A stretch of 64,000 nucleotides of DNA from Hyphomonas sp. L-53-1-40 (GCF_000682775.1 NZ_AWFI01000017.1:62001-126000); one strand, 5' to 3'; shown: positions 46,588 through 55,338, counted from the stretch's first letter. Notes: a model not told the origin generated them from the letters alone. Numbers and translations: made by a program.

Positions 46588-47442
46588 ATGCCGACATTTG
46601 ACGATAAGAGACTGCAACGCCCCACGGGTGAAGCCTTTGCCCATCAGGTGACGGCCCGTGTGGCGGCTGTACGTGAGACGCCCACGCCCGATGGCCGCCT
46701 CGCGACGCAGGCCCTGCATGGCGAGATTGTGGACGTCCTTAGAGAGCAGGGCGAGTTCGGCCTGGTCCAGTGTCGCCGTGACCGGTATTGCGGTTGGGTG
46801 ACGATGGAGGCGCTATCTGCGCCGTTGCTACAGCCGACGCATCAGATTTCGTCATCCAAGACACATTGTTACAGCGAGCCTGACCTCAAATCTGCCCCAC
46901 GCTTCCTGTTGAGTCAGGGCGCACGTTTGTCGGTCAGCGGGCGGGAAGGTGACTGGCTCTATTCGGATCGTGGCGGATGGGTGCACACGCGCCATGTCGT
47001 TCCGATGGAGTTTCTGGAGGATGATCCGGTCGTGGTGGCGGAGCGTTTTCTCGGCACGCCATATCTGTGGGGGGGACGGGAGAGCCTCGGGATCGACTGC
47101 ACCGGGCTGACCCAGCAGGCCTTCGAGGCGGTCGGTGTGATACTGCCGCGCGACAGTGACATGCAGTTTGCGTGGGCCGGGAATGATATTCCGGACTGGC
47201 GCGCGCCGAATGCCTTGCGCCGAGGCGATCTCGTCTTCTGGAAAGGGCATGTCGGCATCATGACCGATGCCGACCATTTGCTGCATGCGAATGCGTGGCA
47301 CATGGCCGTCGCGGTCGAGCCGCTGGAGTCGGCCATCACCCGGATCGCAAACTATTACGCCGAGCCCATAGGGGCCCGGCGCATAGATGTTTTGTCGGAA
47401 AGAGGACGTCAGCCCGACTGGATGTCGGACCAGATAGCCTAG
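46588..47442 (+). CDS. NlpC/P60 peptidoglycan endopeptidase with SH3-type domain
   Basis: 284 residues, no classical signal peptide. Two SH3b-like halves (about 15-75 and 85-150; LHGEIVDVLREQGEFGLVQC and RLSVSGREGDWLYSDRGGWVHTRHV) precede the NlpC/P60 domain. Catalytic Cys171 is in GIDCTGL and His221 in WKGHVGIM, with a third His in HLLHANAWHMAV. The enzymes split gamma-D-Glu to diamino-acid bonds in wall peptides. Lack of a signal suggests a cytoplasmic recycling role like other N-terminal SH3 NlpC/P60 enzymes, which is inference. Together with the dipeptide epimerase at 15322 this would serve cell-wall peptide recycling. Confidence 0.9.
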   Translation: MPTFDDKRLQRPTGEAFAHQVTARVAAVRETPTPDGRLATQALHGEIVDVLREQGEFGLVQCRRDRYCGWVTMEALSAPLLQPTHQISSSKTHCYSEPDLKSAPRFLLSQGARLSVSGREGDWLYSDRGGWVHTRHVVPMEFLEDDPVVVAERFLGTPYLWGGRESLGIDCTGLTQQAFEAVGVILPRDSDMQFAWAGNDIPDWRAPNALRRGDLVFWKGHVGIMTDADHLLHANAWHMAVAVEPLESAITRIANYYAEPIGARRIDVLSERGRQPDWMSDQIA

Positions 47443-47445
47443 GGC

Positions 47446-48312
47446 TTATTCGCCTTCTTCTTCCGTGGCAGTCGGAGCAGCCTCTTCGAAAGCTTCCTCA
47501 GCCGCTTCTTCTGCGGCATCCGCGGATTCTTCAACAGCTTCTGCAACGGAATCAGGAATGGTAACTGTCTCGCCGACATCGCCATCATTGGGGCCGGTGC
47601 CGTCGACCGCATCAACGGTTTCGACTTCGCCGGTTGCGAGGGTTGGGTTTTCCATATCGTCCACACCATCGGCTGGCAGGGCAGCTTCAACCGCATCACC
47701 CTCTTCACCGCTGGCCGCGAGCGGCTCGGGGAAGGCAGGCGCGTTTGTAGTATTGGACGCGAGATAGGCAATCACGTTTACACGGTCATCATCGCGGCGC
47801 AGGCCAGCAAAGGACATGGTCGTGCCACGTGCGTAGGAAGATGGGTTGTAGAGCCAGTCATTCAGGTTTGCGTAAGACCACTCACCATCCATGCCCTCAA
47901 GCACGGCCGAATAAGCAAACCCGGCATGGGCGGCCTTGTCGGCGCCAACCACATCATGGAGGTTCGGGCCGGTGCCGTTCGCGCCGCCCTGATCAATCGT
48001 GTGGCACGTGGCGCACTTGCCTTTGAAGGTACGCTCACCACGAGCAATGTCTGCACTGGCCAGCAAAAGGCCGAGGTCGAAGACTTCTTCGGCTTCGCCG
48101 CCGGTACCGCCCGCGTCGGCAACTTCGACACAGTAGGCGAATTTTTCGCACATCTGTTCTGTCATGGAGGCCGCTTCAGCGTGCTCGTCGCCATGATGGG
48201 CGCCTTCGCTTCCACCGCTGAACACGATGCCGGATAGTGTCTGCAGGGCGAAGACTCCGAGGGCTGTAGCGAGCAGCGCACCGAAAATCTTGTTGAGACC
48301 GAGTTCTCCCAT
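47446..48312 (-). CDS. Membrane-anchored cytochrome c (CycM-like) with acidic tail
   Basis: 288 residues from the ATG at 48312 with AAGGA upstream; a longer start adds ten residues. One N-terminal membrane anchor (about residues 6-26) is followed by a linker with two Cys (MCEKFAYCVEVA) and a class I cytochrome c domain with heme site CATCH and the Met ligand in GTTMSFAGLRRDDDR. The last ~85 residues are very acidic and Ala-rich (AEEAAEEAFEEAA). Such CycM-type proteins carry electrons to cytochrome c oxidase in the periplasm. It is divergent from pheA, a neighbourhood common in alphaproteobacteria. Confidence 0.9.
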   Translation of the reverse strand: MGELGLNKIFGALLATALGVFALQTLSGIVFSGGSEGAHHGDEHAEAASMTEQMCEKFAYCVEVADAGGTGGEAEEVFDLGLLLASADIARGERTFKGKCATCHTIDQGGANGTGPNLHDVVGADKAAHAGFAYSAVLEGMDGEWSYANLNDWLYNPSSYARGTTMSFAGLRRDDDRVNVIAYLASNTTNAPAFPEPLAASGEEGDAVEAALPADGVDDMENPTLATGEVETVDAVDGTGPNDGDVGETVTIPDSVAEAVEESADAAEEAAEEAFEEAAPTATEEEGE

Positions 48313-48473
48313 GGAGGCATTCCTTCGAATCTGTCTGGTCATACGTCTTGGCGCGCGCCTTTTGGCACGCTAACGGAGTGCAGACAATATAAAGGCTGTG
48401 CGTTATAGGGCTTCCCCCTTTCGTCGCGGCGATCCGACGCACATGATTCAACGAAAAAGGGGACATCAAACCC

Positions 48474-49310
48474 ATGACCGGCAAAATCGCGTATCAGGGT
48501 GAACCTGGCGCAAACTCTCATATCGCCTGCAACGAAGCGTATCCTGCCCTTGAGCCGATGCCGTGCCGCACGTTTGAGGACTGTTTCGCGGCTGTGGAGC
48601 GGGGAGATGCCGATTTGGCGATGATTCCCGTGGAAAACACGATTGCCGGTCGGGTGGGGGACATTCACTATCTGTTGCCGAACACCGAGCTTCAGATCGT
48701 TGCTGAGTATTATCTGCCGATTCGATTCCAGTTGATGGCGCTGGCGGGCACGCGTCTGGCAGATATAAAAAAAGCGCGGTCCCATATCATGGGCCTCGGA
48801 CAATGCCGCAATTTCCTGCGCACGCATGGCATTGATTCGGTGACAGCGGCGGACACGGCGGGCGCTGCCCGCGAGGTGGCCGAACTGGGCGATCCATCCG
48901 TGGCGGCAATTGCGCCGCGATTGGCTGCCGAGGTCTACGGTCTAGAAATCCTCGCTGAAGATATCGAAGATGCCGCCCACAACACGACGCGATTCATCAT
49001 CATGTCAAAGGACCATTCGGACATTGAAGCCAAGGATGGCCCCGCCAAAACGGCCTTCATGTTCGAGGTTCGCAACATTCCTGCCGCGCTCTATAAGGTG
49101 ATGGGCGGATTTGCGACCAATGGCATCAACATGACCAAGCTGGAAAGCTATATGGTCGGCGGGTCATTCACCGCGACTCTCTTCTATGCCGAAATCGACG
49201 GCCACCCGGATGAGCGACACGTTCAGCTGGCATTGGAAGAGTTGGGATTTTTCTCGCAATCACTGAAAATTCTCGGCGTCTTCCCAAGCACGGAACACGC
49301 GCCGGACTAG
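48474..49310 (+). CDS. pheA: Prephenate dehydratase
   Basis: 278 residues. The catalytic domain has IAYQGEPGANSHIA, PVENTIAGRVGDIHYLL and the signature NTTRFI; the ACT domain has VRNIPAALYKVMGGFATNGINMTKLES (ESYM here instead of the usual ESRP for phenylalanine binding). The enzyme makes phenylpyruvate for phenylalanine synthesis. An AGGGGA precedes the ATG. The altered ESRP motif may weaken feedback inhibition by phenylalanine, although this is inference. Its end overlaps the convergent LysR gene by four bases. Confidence 0.95.
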   Translation: MTGKIAYQGEPGANSHIACNEAYPALEPMPCRTFEDCFAAVERGDADLAMIPVENTIAGRVGDIHYLLPNTELQIVAEYYLPIRFQLMALAGTRLADIKKARSHIMGLGQCRNFLRTHGIDSVTAADTAGAAREVAELGDPSVAAIAPRLAAEVYGLEILAEDIEDAAHNTTRFIIMSKDHSDIEAKDGPAKTAFMFEVRNIPAALYKVMGGFATNGINMTKLESYMVGGSFTATLFYAEIDGHPDERHVQLALEELGFFSQSLKILGVFPSTEHAPD

Positions 49311-50200
49311 CAGTGGGACATGGCGTCTTTCAGCGCTTCGGTGATGTGATCGGCAAAGAGCTTTGTCTTTCCGCGCAGGCGGCCGGCGGTCCAGACGCAA
49401 TTCACGGGCAGGCTCTCCATTTCCCAATCCGGGAGGATGCGGACCAGTTGACCATCCGATACGCAGCCTGAAACCAGCCAGTTCGGTGCCATGAGAATAC
49501 CGAGCCCGGCGAGACCTGCCTGAACCAGATTGTCGCCGCCAGACGCTGCGAATGGGCCGTCCACCCTCACAGTTATCTTTTCGTTGCCGCGTGTCAGAGT
49601 CCAGTCAGAGTAGAGCCCTTTCCTGAACAGGACGGCATCATGGTGCTCCAGGTCCGCCGGGGTTTGCGGCGTGCCCTTGCGCGCGAGGTATTCGGGCGCT
49701 GCCCAGAGCGTACGTGGAGAATCTGCGAGCTTCCGAGTCATCAGCCGGGAATCGCTGAGATGGCCAAAACGGAACGCCAGGTCGATGGCTTCCTCGACGA
49801 GGTCGGTCAGCGCGTCATCCGAGATCACATCGAACCGAATGCGGGGATACTTCTCAAGAAACGGTGGAATGGCCGGGACAATAATCCGCCGGGCGAAGGA
49901 ATTCGAGCACGATATGCGTAGCAGGCCGACCGGCTCATGTTGCAGGCCGCGCGCTTCAGCCTCCGCAGATTCATAATCCGCGATCAGGTCGACTGCGCGT
50001 CGGTAGAAACGTTCGCCTGCTTCGGTCAGGCTGAGCGCACGTGTTGTCCGCTGGAAGAGCGTAACGTCTAGTTGGGCTTCGAGATCCTGAATGCGGCGGG
50101 ACACGGTGGGCTGGCCCACTCCGAGCGCCGCGGCGGCCTTGGAGAAGTTGCCCGCTTCAGCCACGCGAACGAACAGGCGCATTGCGTCGATACGGTCCAT
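49307..50200 (-). CDS. LysR family regulator
   Basis: 297 residues. The N-terminal helix-turn-helix MRLFVRVAEAGNFSKAAAALGVGQPTVSRRIQDLEAQLDVTLFQRTTR is typical of LysR proteins, with a periplasmic-binding-like effector domain from about residue 90. Subgroup is close to the CrgA/DhaR-like group. It is divergent from the DoxX-like gene, with dyads in the 182-bp gap, so it most likely controls the DoxX/YHS pair and itself. Effector unknown. Confidence 0.92.
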   Translation of the reverse strand: MDRIDAMRLFVRVAEAGNFSKAAAALGVGQPTVSRRIQDLEAQLDVTLFQRTTRALSLTEAGERFYRRAVDLIADYESAEAEARGLQHEPVGLLRISCSNSFARRIIVPAIPPFLEKYPRIRFDVISDDALTDLVEEAIDLAFRFGHLSDSRLMTRKLADSPRTLWAAPEYLARKGTPQTPADLEHHDAVLFRKGLYSDWTLTRGNEKITVRVDGPFAASGGDNLVQAGLAGLGILMAPNWLVSGCVSDGQLVRILPDWEMESLPVNCVWTAGRLRGKTKLFADHITEALKDAMSHC

Positions 50201-50247
50201 CTGACCCCTCCCTGCATGTCGAACGCTAATTTAGGGACGATAAACGC

Positions 50248-50265
50248 GTTTCGCGAGTGCGAAAC
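50248..50265 (+). promoter_or_regulatory. Dyad between LysR gene and DoxX/YHS pair
   Basis: GTTTCGCGAGTGCGAAAC is a perfect dyad with 7-bp arms and a 4-nt centre. Further along, TCACGAAATT (50272-50281) and AATTTCGTGA (50343-50352) are inverted copies 70 bp apart. These could be activation and recruitment sites of the LysR protein. Confidence 0.5.
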
Positions 50266-50382
50266 AGCAATTCACGAAATTTAGCCCCTCGGCTCACACA
50301 AAAGTGGGTGGGGCTCACACGTCCTTGTTTTGAGGGCGAACGAATTTCGTGAGACAAGCCTGCGCAAGGGAGGACGTAAAAC

Positions 50383-50922
50383 ATGCTTTCACACGTCAAG
50401 AAATATGCCCCAGTAGCCTATGCGCTGATCGCCGGCGCAGTCTTTTTGGACAGTTTGCGGTTCAAGTTTACCAATGCGCCCGAAACGCAGGTGATTTTCG
50501 GAAAGCTTGATGCGTGGGCTGCCGGCTTCGGGGCGGGGGGATTGTTCGATCAGACCGGCTTGTTCAGCCAGTACGTCATCGGATCAGCTGAGTTGGTAGC
50601 CTCAACACTATTGCTCATAGGCCTTGTTCCAGCCCTGCGCCGGTTGCAGACACTGGGCGCATTGATCGCGACCGCTGTCATGACCGGAGCGGTAAGTTTC
50701 CATCTGTTCACGCCGCTGGGCATTGATCCGAACAATGATGGAGGCGGCCTTTTCGCCATGGCGGTTGCGGTTTGGCTGGCGTCGATTGCGTATCTCTTGT
50801 TTCATCGGAGTACGCTCCTTTCCATTCTCACCGGAGTAGGCCGTGCCATCCTGCCTGGACATGCGCGCACTGTGGTGGACCGTACCTCTGCACCTGCCAA
50901 ACTGGCGTCAGTCCAATCCTGA
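50383..50922 (+). CDS. DoxX-like membrane protein
   Basis: 179 residues with four hydrophobic segments. RFKFTNAPETQVIFGKLDAWAAGFG and then LFSQYVIGSAELVASTLLLIGLVP are of the DoxX-like/DUF417 type, found in oxidative stress and quinone-linked systems. A basic C-terminal tail follows. It is the first gene of a pair with the YHS protein, 20 nt apart, and is divergent from the LysR gene. The pairing of DoxX-like and YHS genes behind a LysR regulator occurs in several bacteria, where it is linked to oxidant exposure, but function is not certain. Confidence 0.75.
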   Translation: MLSHVKKYAPVAYALIAGAVFLDSLRFKFTNAPETQVIFGKLDAWAAGFGAGGLFDQTGLFSQYVIGSAELVASTLLLIGLVPALRRLQTLGALIATAVMTGAVSFHLFTPLGIDPNNDGGGLFAMAVAVWLASIAYLLFHRSTLLSILTGVGRAILPGHARTVVDRTSAPAKLASVQS

Positions 50923-50942
50923 ACCCAACCGGAGTTTTCGAA

Positions 50943-51401
50943 ATGAAGCTACGTTCGATGATTTTTGCCGCTGGGCTTGCTGGACTGCCCATTGTGGCGG
51001 TCGCACCGATCGCGCATGCGGAGCCACCAATCTATACGGGCGTGTTCTCTGACACGGCCTTGCAGGGGTATGACCCTGTCGCCTATTTCACATCGGGAGT
51101 GCCGGTGAAGGGCGATGATGCGTTCACGGCTGACTATATGGGCGCAAAGTTCAAATTCGCTTCTGCGGTCAATCGTGACGCTTTCATAGAAGCCCCGGAA
51201 AAATATGCGCCTCAATATGGCGGCTATTGCGCCTGGGCGATGGCGGACGGCAAGTATGCAAAGGGCGATGCGAGATACTGGAAGATCGTCGATGGAAAGC
51301 TCTATCTCAATTACAACAAGAGCATCCAGAAGAAGTGGGATTCGGACGTTCCAGCATTCATCGATCGCGCGGATACAGCCTGGGCCAGCATTAATGACTA
51401 G
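50943..51401 (+). CDS. Exported YHS domain protein
   Basis: 152 residues from the ATG at 50943, preceded by GGAG. A signal peptide of about 26 residues ends in AHA. The YHS-like domain begins LQGYDPVAYFTSGVPVKGDDAFTADYMGAKFKFASAVNRDAF, then YAPQYGGYCAWAMADGKYAKGD, including a single Cys that could bind metal. Such proteins are usually periplasmic. It is the second gene behind the DoxX-like protein. Metal binding is inferred from the YHS name. Confidence 0.85.
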   Translation: MKLRSMIFAAGLAGLPIVAVAPIAHAEPPIYTGVFSDTALQGYDPVAYFTSGVPVKGDDAFTADYMGAKFKFASAVNRDAFIEAPEKYAPQYGGYCAWAMADGKYAKGDARYWKIVDGKLYLNYNKSIQKKWDSDVPAFIDRADTAWASIND

Positions 51402-51735
51402 GGCAAGCGGCCCAATTGGTTAAAGGGCGTTTTCAGAAAATTGGAGTGCATCTTTCTCCGGCGCGTCCTGCAAAAGCGTGTTGAATCAACTGTTTCGTCC
51501 GGCCAGGCGTTCCGGTGCTGCACAAGCCGAAAAATTCCCCGCGTAAACGGCGGGCAAACAGAATCGCCACAATGGGCCGGTATGATTGGCGGAGGATCAA
51601 GCGGGTACCCCATCCGCGATGATCAGTCCGGTCTGAACAGGCCAGAGGGCACTCGATGCCGTTTGCCACTGACCTGTCAGAGTCCCCCGCGTCCCCTGGG
51701 CGCGGGGGTTTTCGGTGGTCCCCGCCTGTGTCGGC
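51402..51735. other. Region without a protein gene, possible small RNA
   Basis: The 384 nt between the YHS gene and the Lys/Ala-rich gene contain no supported protein gene. A strong plus-strand terminator lies 280 nt from the YHS stop, further than usual for that gene, which leaves room for a separate small transcript ending at about 51712. No tRNA or known structured RNA was recognised. Confidence 0.4.
51684..51712 (+). terminator. Rho-independent terminator, plus strand
   Basis: CCCCCGCG (51684-51691) pairs with CGCGGGGG (51701-51708), with a 9-nt loop and TTTT at 51709-51712. It would end either the YHS transcript or a small RNA in the preceding gap. Confidence 0.8.
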
Positions 51736-51765
51736 AAAAAAACGGGCGGGAGGCCCGCCCGTTTC
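51735..51765 (-). terminator. Rho-independent terminator of the Lys/Ala-rich protein gene
   Basis: ACGGGCGGG (51742-51750) pairs with CCCGCCCGT (51754-51762) across a 3-nt loop, with an A-run at 51736-51742 that gives T's on the minus strand. It lies directly after the minus-strand gene stop at 51786. Confidence 0.9.
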
Positions 51766-51785
51766 CGACAAGACTGTCCACAAGC

Positions 51786-52049
51786 CTATTTCTTCTTCGC
51801 GGTCGGCTTCTTTGCAGCAGGTTTCTTGGCCGCGGGCTTGGTGGCCTTTGCTGCAGGCTTCTTCGCCGATGCGGCCGCTTTCGGAGCGGCAGCCTTCTTT
51901 GCTGTCGGCTTTGCCGCAGCTTTTTTCGCAGCGGGTTTCGCCGCTACTTTCTTGGCTGGCTTTGAGGCCGTTTTTGCCACGGTTTTCTTGGCCGCGGGCT
52001 TTTTGGTGGCGGCCTTCTTGGCCGGCTTTTTCAGAGTTGCTGTTGCCAT
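51786..52049 (-). CDS. Lys/Ala/Pro-rich histone H1-like protein
   Basis: 87 residues made almost only of Lys, Ala, Pro and Thr in PAAKK-type repeats, with no aromatic or acidic residue. The pattern is that of bacterial histone H1-like proteins such as the AlgP and Hc1 tails, which bind DNA non-specifically through charge. It is between the terminator and nudC and has its own start 108 nt downstream of the nudC stop. A role in nucleoid compaction is inferred from composition. Confidence 0.8.
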   Translation of the reverse strand: MATATLKKPAKKAATKKPAAKKTVAKTASKPAKKVAAKPAAKKAAAKPTAKKAAAPKAAASAKKPAAKATKPAAKKPAAKKPTAKKK

Positions 52050-52156
52050 GTCGGGTCTCCTGTAAATGGCAACATTCAGCCTAGAATGATTCGAGCAAAA
52101 TCAACTCCATTTTTGCGTAACTCCGCAAAGGGATAGTCTGAGGTCAGACCGCCCGA

Positions 52157-53071
52157 TCAGCCCCGTTCGGCCCACACTTTCAACAGATGGTGCGCGATGG
52201 CCATGGGCGGGGGGCAGAAGAAGCGGTCGTGCGTACCAGCCAGCATGCGTTTGACATCGTCGCGCGTAAGCCACTCAGCTGATTCCAACTCGTCGGTGTC
52301 GACCGTGATTTCGTCTGTCTGGGCCTCCAGGATCAGGCCGACCATCAGCGAAGACGGGAAGGGCCAGGGCTGACAAGCGATGTATTCGGCACTGGCGGGA
52401 TCGCAGACAATGCCGGCTTCCTCTTCAAGTTCGCGTGCGGCGGCCTGTTCGATTGTTTCACCTGGCTCGCAGAAGCCTGCGAGGGACGAGACAAACCCTG
52501 CGGGCCAATTCGCTTGTCGACCAACCAGGCACTTGTCGCCTTTGACCGCGAGCATGATGGCCACGGGATCCGTGCGCGGAAAATGCTCGGTGCCGCACGC
52601 GGGGCACTCGCGTTTCCAGCCTGCTTCGACAATCGCGGTACCTGCGCCGCACTTGGCGCAGAAGCCATGCGAGGCGTGCCACAGGAAGATGCTGCGTGCA
52701 GTCGAGGTGCAATTGGCCTCAAGTGCGCTCATCCGCCCGGCCGCCGCGCGAAACTCGATGAACTCGCCAACGCCGGCGATGAGAGAAGCTTCAAGATCAA
52801 ATTTCGGCGGTAAATTCACCGCGAAGACGGGTGCGCCGCTTGTGTCCTGGCCAAGGAAGATGCGGGGGGAGCCCGGCGAGACTTTCTCGATTTCCGGCCC
52901 CATCCAGACAAGGCCGCCATCTTTCGCAGCGAATGGATCGCCATTGCGCAGCATCAGGACCAGCACATCGTCGCGCGCAAAAGCTGCATCCAGCCAGGCA
53001 TCGTCCTTGCGGTGATGCGCGGCGCGATCAATCGGCTTGGCGGCAAGCGGCATGTCATTGGAATTGGTCAT
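52157..53071 (-). CDS. nudC: NADH pyrophosphatase (Nudix)
   Basis: 304 residues from the ATG at 53071. A zinc ribbon with CAKCG and CPACG (about residues 145-165) comes before the Nudix box GFCEPGETIEQAAARELEEEAG. The start of the C-terminal part, SLMVGLILEAQT, contains the SQPWPFPxS-like motif (CQPWPFPSSLM) that marks NADH diphosphatases. The enzyme hydrolyses NAD(H) and can remove NAD caps from RNA. It is divergent from typA. Confidence 0.93.
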   Translation of the reverse strand: MTNSNDMPLAAKPIDRAAHHRKDDAWLDAAFARDDVLVLMLRNGDPFAAKDGGLVWMGPEIEKVSPGSPRIFLGQDTSGAPVFAVNLPPKFDLEASLIAGVGEFIEFRAAAGRMSALEANCTSTARSIFLWHASHGFCAKCGAGTAIVEAGWKRECPACGTEHFPRTDPVAIMLAVKGDKCLVGRQANWPAGFVSSLAGFCEPGETIEQAAARELEEEAGIVCDPASAEYIACQPWPFPSSLMVGLILEAQTDEITVDTDELESAEWLTRDDVKRMLAGTHDRFFCPPPMAIAHHLLKVWAERG

Positions 53072-53232
53072 ATGGCGATCCTCACTCTGCCCGGCTGACT
53101 TGCCGTCTGATGGTGGGTTTGTAAATGCGGTTCGCCGCGGCAGGGGCCTGCCTGACAACAAAGCATAGCCAATCGCGGCGGGCACGTGTATGTGCGCGGC
53201 AAATCAGCCTCCCTCCCGAAAGCATACCCTCC

Positions 53233-55059
53233 ATGTCCACGCCTATCGAGAAAATGCGCAACATCGCGATCATTGCCCACGTTGACCACGGCAAGACCAC
53301 GCTCGTCGATGAATTGCTGAAACAATCCGGCACGTTCCGCGAGAACGAAAAGACCGCCGAACGGATGATGGATTCCAACGATCTGGAGAAAGAGCGGGGC
53401 ATTACCATTCTCGCCAAGACGACGTCGGTGGAATGGAAAGACTATCGCATCAACATCGTCGACACGCCCGGACACGCCGATTTCGGTGGTGAAGTGGAGC
53501 GTATCCTTCAGATGGTGGATGGCGCCATCGTGCTGGTCGATGCGGCTGAAGGCCCAATGCCACAGACCAAATTCGTCGTTTCCAAGGCCCTGAAAGTCGG
53601 CCTTCGCCCGATTGTGGCCGTGAACAAGATCGACAAGCCTGAGCGTCGGCCCGATGAAGTGATCAACGAAGTGTTTGACCTCTTTGCCAATCTCGACGCC
53701 TCAGACGACCAGCTCGACTTCCCGATCCTCTACGGCTCGGCCAAGCAGGGCTGGATGAATACCGAATATGAGAACCAGACCGAGAACATGGATTCCCTGT
53801 TCCAGATGGTTGTTGATCATGTGCCCGTACCAAAAGTGGAAGAGGGACCGTTCCGCTTCCTCGCCACAACGATTTCTTCCGATCCGTTTCTCGGCCGCAT
53901 CCTGACGGGCCGCGTCTCGTCCGGCACGATCAAGCCGAACCAGTCCATCAAGGTGCTGAACCGTGACGGCGAACTGGTCGAGCAGACCCGCGTCTCCAAA
54001 GTGCTGGCGTTCCGCGGCCTGGACCGTGTGCCGGTCGACGAAGCGCAAGCTGGCGATATTGTGTCCCTTGCGGGTACGACGAAGGCCAACGTGGCCGACA
54101 CATTCTGTGATCCTTCCGTCAGCGAGCCGATCGAAGCGCAACCGATCGATCCGCCAACCATCTCCATGACGTTCCGCGTCAATGATTCTCCGCTGGCCGG
54201 TACCGAAGGTACGAAAGTCACCAGCCGGATGATCTGGGACCGCCTGCTGAAAGAGGCCGAAGGCAATGTCGCCCTCAAGGTCGAGCGTGCGACCGACGCC
54301 GAGGCGTTCACCGTCTCCGGGCGCGGCGAGCTCCAACTGGCCGTCTTGATCGAAACGATGCGCCGCGAAGGCTTTGAGTTGGGCGTCTCACGTCCACAGG
54401 TCGTGATGCAGGAAGGCCCGAACGGCGAGAAACTTGAGCCGATCGAGGAAGTGGTCATCGATGTGGATGACGAGCATTCCGGTGTGGTCGTGCAGAAACT
54501 GTCTGAGCGCAAGGCAGACATGCTGGATATGCGCCCGTCGGGTGTCGGTCGTACGCGCATGATTTTCCATGCGCCGACACGCGGCCTGATCGGTTATCAG
54601 GGTGAGTTGCTGTCCGACACGCGCGGTACCGCGATCATGAACCGCGTCTTCCACGAATACGCCCCGCATAAGGGTAAGATCCAGGGGCGCCATACGGGCG
54701 TTCTGATCGCCATGGAGCAGGGTGAAGCAGTCGCCTTCGCGCTTTGGAACCTGGAAGATCGTGGTCCGATGATGATCCATCCGGGCAACAAGGTGTATGG
54801 CGGGATGATTGTTGGCGAGCACAATCGCGACAATGATCTCGAAGTGAACGTGCTGAAGGGCAAGAAGCTGTCCAACGTCCGCGCGTCCGGTACTGATGAG
54901 GCTGTGCGTTTGACGCCGCCACTGCAGATGACGCTGGAAAAGTCGCTGGCTTATATCGCCGATGACGAACTCGTTGAGGTGACGCCGGAGAACATCCGGC
55001 TGCGCAAGGTCTATCTTGACCCGCATGAGCGCAAGCGTGCGGCCAAGAAGGGCGACTAA
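53233..55059 (+). CDS. typA: TypA/BipA translational GTPase
   Basis: 608 residues from the ATG at 53233, the normal length; an earlier frame of 36 residues lacks support. G1 is AHVDHGKTT, with ERGITILAK, DTPGHADFGGEVER and NKIDKP as the next G motifs. Domain V and the C-terminal part (GYQGELLSDTRGTAIMNRVF, HPGNKVYGGMIVGEHNRDNDL) are typical of TypA. It binds the ribosome and assists assembly and stress response. A small two-helix protein gene follows after 84 nt. Confidence 0.96.
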   Translation: MSTPIEKMRNIAIIAHVDHGKTTLVDELLKQSGTFRENEKTAERMMDSNDLEKERGITILAKTTSVEWKDYRINIVDTPGHADFGGEVERILQMVDGAIVLVDAAEGPMPQTKFVVSKALKVGLRPIVAVNKIDKPERRPDEVINEVFDLFANLDASDDQLDFPILYGSAKQGWMNTEYENQTENMDSLFQMVVDHVPVPKVEEGPFRFLATTISSDPFLGRILTGRVSSGTIKPNQSIKVLNRDGELVEQTRVSKVLAFRGLDRVPVDEAQAGDIVSLAGTTKANVADTFCDPSVSEPIEAQPIDPPTISMTFRVNDSPLAGTEGTKVTSRMIWDRLLKEAEGNVALKVERATDAEAFTVSGRGELQLAVLIETMRREGFELGVSRPQVVMQEGPNGEKLEPIEEVVIDVDDEHSGVVVQKLSERKADMLDMRPSGVGRTRMIFHAPTRGLIGYQGELLSDTRGTAIMNRVFHEYAPHKGKIQGRHTGVLIAMEQGEAVAFALWNLEDRGPMMIHPGNKVYGGMIVGEHNRDNDLEVNVLKGKKLSNVRASGTDEAVRLTPPLQMTLEKSLAYIADDELVEVTPENIRLRKVYLDPHERKRAAKKGD

Positions 55060-55143
55060 GTCAGATTGCTGATGCGGGCCGGGGAACCGGTACGCGATGG
55101 CCACGTTCTGTCTCCAGATGTTTTAGAAGCACTGGAGCGCGCA

Positions 55144-55329
55144 ATGTCATCTTTCGGAATTTACCTGATAGGTTTCCTGATCCTCGTATCAGGGCTTGCC
55201 TATGCTGCCTTTCTGCTTGGTGCCCCGCCGGTCTGGATCGGCACAGGTGCTATTGTGCTGATTGGCTTCGGTATTATTACCGGCGTTGCCAAGACACGTC
55301 GTCGGGATGAGACCGCGACAAGCGAGTAA
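55144..55329 (+). CDS. Small two-helix membrane protein
   Basis: 61 residues from the ATG at 55144 with GGAG upstream. Two hydrophobic segments (about residues 3-23 and 29-47) are joined by GAPPVW and followed by a basic then polar tail (KTRRRDETATSE). It may be cotranscribed with typA. No family recognised with certainty; small proteins of this type are frequent and of unknown role. Confidence 0.65.
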   Translation: MSSFGIYLIGFLILVSGLAYAAFLLGAPPVWIGTGAIVLIGFGIITGVAKTRRRDETATSE

Positions 55330-55338
55330 GAGCAAACC

